Source: Leeuwenhoekiella marinoflava DSM 3653
GTDB lineage: Bacteria > Bacteroidota > Bacteroidia > Flavobacteriales > Flavobacteriaceae
Reading direction: 5' to 3'
DNA length: 64,000 bases
Assembly (NCBI RefSeq): GCF_900129005.1
Contig: NZ_FQUN01000017.1
Span: 1-64,000 of the forward strand
The notes under the pieces were generated by a model. The model was given only the letters and a program-made list of their open reading frames with translations. It was not told the origin of the DNA and searched no databases. The position numbers and the translations under genes were made by a program. This document shows positions 63,495 through 64,000 of the stretch, in pieces (the stretch's first letter is position 1; every line of letters begins with the position of its first letter).

Positions 63495-64000
63495 TTATAT
63501 TTTTGCTTCAGCCTCTAATACAGTTTTAACGATACGACCTGCTACTTTGTATGGGTCAGCGTTAGATGCAGGACGGCGATCTTCTAACCATCCTTTGTAT
63601 CCTTTTTCTACTGTGATAATTGGAATACGGATAGATGCTCCACGGTCAGAAATACCATAAGAGAAATCGTGAATAGAAGCAGTCTCATGTTTACCAGTTA
63701 AACGCTGATCATTAAACTCACCGTAAACAGAAATGTGTTCTGCAACCACCGGACGGAATGCTTCACAAATAGTGTCATAAACTTCTTTAGAACCTGCAGT
63801 TCTTAAAGTAGTATTTGAGAAGTTAGCGTGCATACCAGAACCATTCCAGTCACCTTTAATTGGTTTTGGGTGGTACTCTATGTAGTAACCATAATCTTCA
63901 GTAAGACGTTGTAATAAATAACGTGCAACCCAGATCTCATCACCAGCTTTTTTAGCTCCTTTTGCAAAAAGTTGAAATTCCCACTGTCCACTAGCAACCT
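63495..64000 (-). CDS. glnA: Glutamine synthetase, C-terminal part (runs off window)
   Basis: About 168 codons in one minus-strand frame without stop from the window edge to TAA at 63495. Motifs: GQWEFQLFAKGAKKAGDEIW, DYGYYIEYHPKPIKGDWNGSGMHANFSN (binding site for ATP/ammonia), GASIRIP, RRPASNADPYKVAGRI. These match the short GSII-type enzyme found in Bacteroidetes. The start is outside. An ATG at 63833 lies inside the gene and is not a start. Confidence 0.93.
   Translation of the reverse strand, partial: VASGQWEFQLFAKGAKKAGDEIWVARYLLQRLTEDYGYYIEYHPKPIKGDWNGSGMHANFSNTTLRTAGSKEVYDTICEAFRPVVAEHISVYGEFNDQRLTGKHETASIHDFSYGISDRGASIRIPIITVEKGYKGWLEDRRPASNADPYKVAGRIVKTVLEAEAKI

Overview
The window is a chromosomal segment of a Flavobacteriaceae-type Bacteroidetes bacterium, probably marine. 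The evidence is low GC, SusC/SusD and GH2/GH28 polysaccharide-use genes, a fused SecDF, an Asn-rich insertion in Rho, many short lipoproteins with a Cys-Asn/Ser-Asp start, and repeated use of the Bacteroidetes -7 promoter box TAnnTTTG. I cannot fix the genus.

Layout. 1-0.3 kb is the 5' end of an IS1182-type transposase. 0.35-15.9 kb is mostly housekeeping: class II ribonucleotide reductase, SecDF, glutaminase, a DUF192 lipoprotein, Lgt, YidD, CysS, FolE, a FadL-like barrel, a low-complexity lipoprotein and ProS. 16.0-16.5 kb holds two tRNA-Glu genes and rpsT. 17.0-24.2 kb has rho, a DUF4293 protein, a phosphoesterase, truA, an ABC exporter, a zinc-ribbon membrane protein and the c-di-AMP synthase cdaA. 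24.3-26.6 kb is a BlaI/M56 repressor-sensor pair with a visible operator. 27.2-30.4 kb has a 50-residue protein, apt, a DUF423 protein and a duplicated propeller lipoprotein. 30.9-33.95 kb is a TPP-riboswitch-controlled thiamin operon (thiM-thiE-thiD-tenA). 34.0-36.5 kb has a Cys-rich small protein and a TPR histidine kinase. 36.5-46.0 kb is a compact polysaccharide-utilization locus (GH2, GH28, SusD, SusC), probably for a pectin-like glycan.

46.5-54.5 kb is the decayed, accessory part. It holds a TetR gene whose 5' end was replaced by a repeat that also lies at 16.9 kb, a MOSC gene broken by one nonsense codon, a duplicated CHRD lipoprotein, about 2.5 kb of modular palindromic repeats enclosing a fragment of a sensor kinase, an SDR/Crp pair, a DUF985 cupin, and a frameshifted IS4-type transposase remnant next to tRNA-Arg. 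54.6-61.5 kb is a lipoprotein metallopeptidase followed by a seven-gene minus-strand operon (DUF1599, DoxX-like, DppB-like permease, TlpA-like, tpiA, prmA, clpS). The window ends with folP, a Ca/Na antiporter and the 3' part of glutamine synthetase.

I found no CRISPR array, no prophage and no recognisable defence island. The least explained items are the 48.9-51.5 kb repeat block, the 16.9/46.5 kb repeat pair, and several small lineage-restricted proteins.
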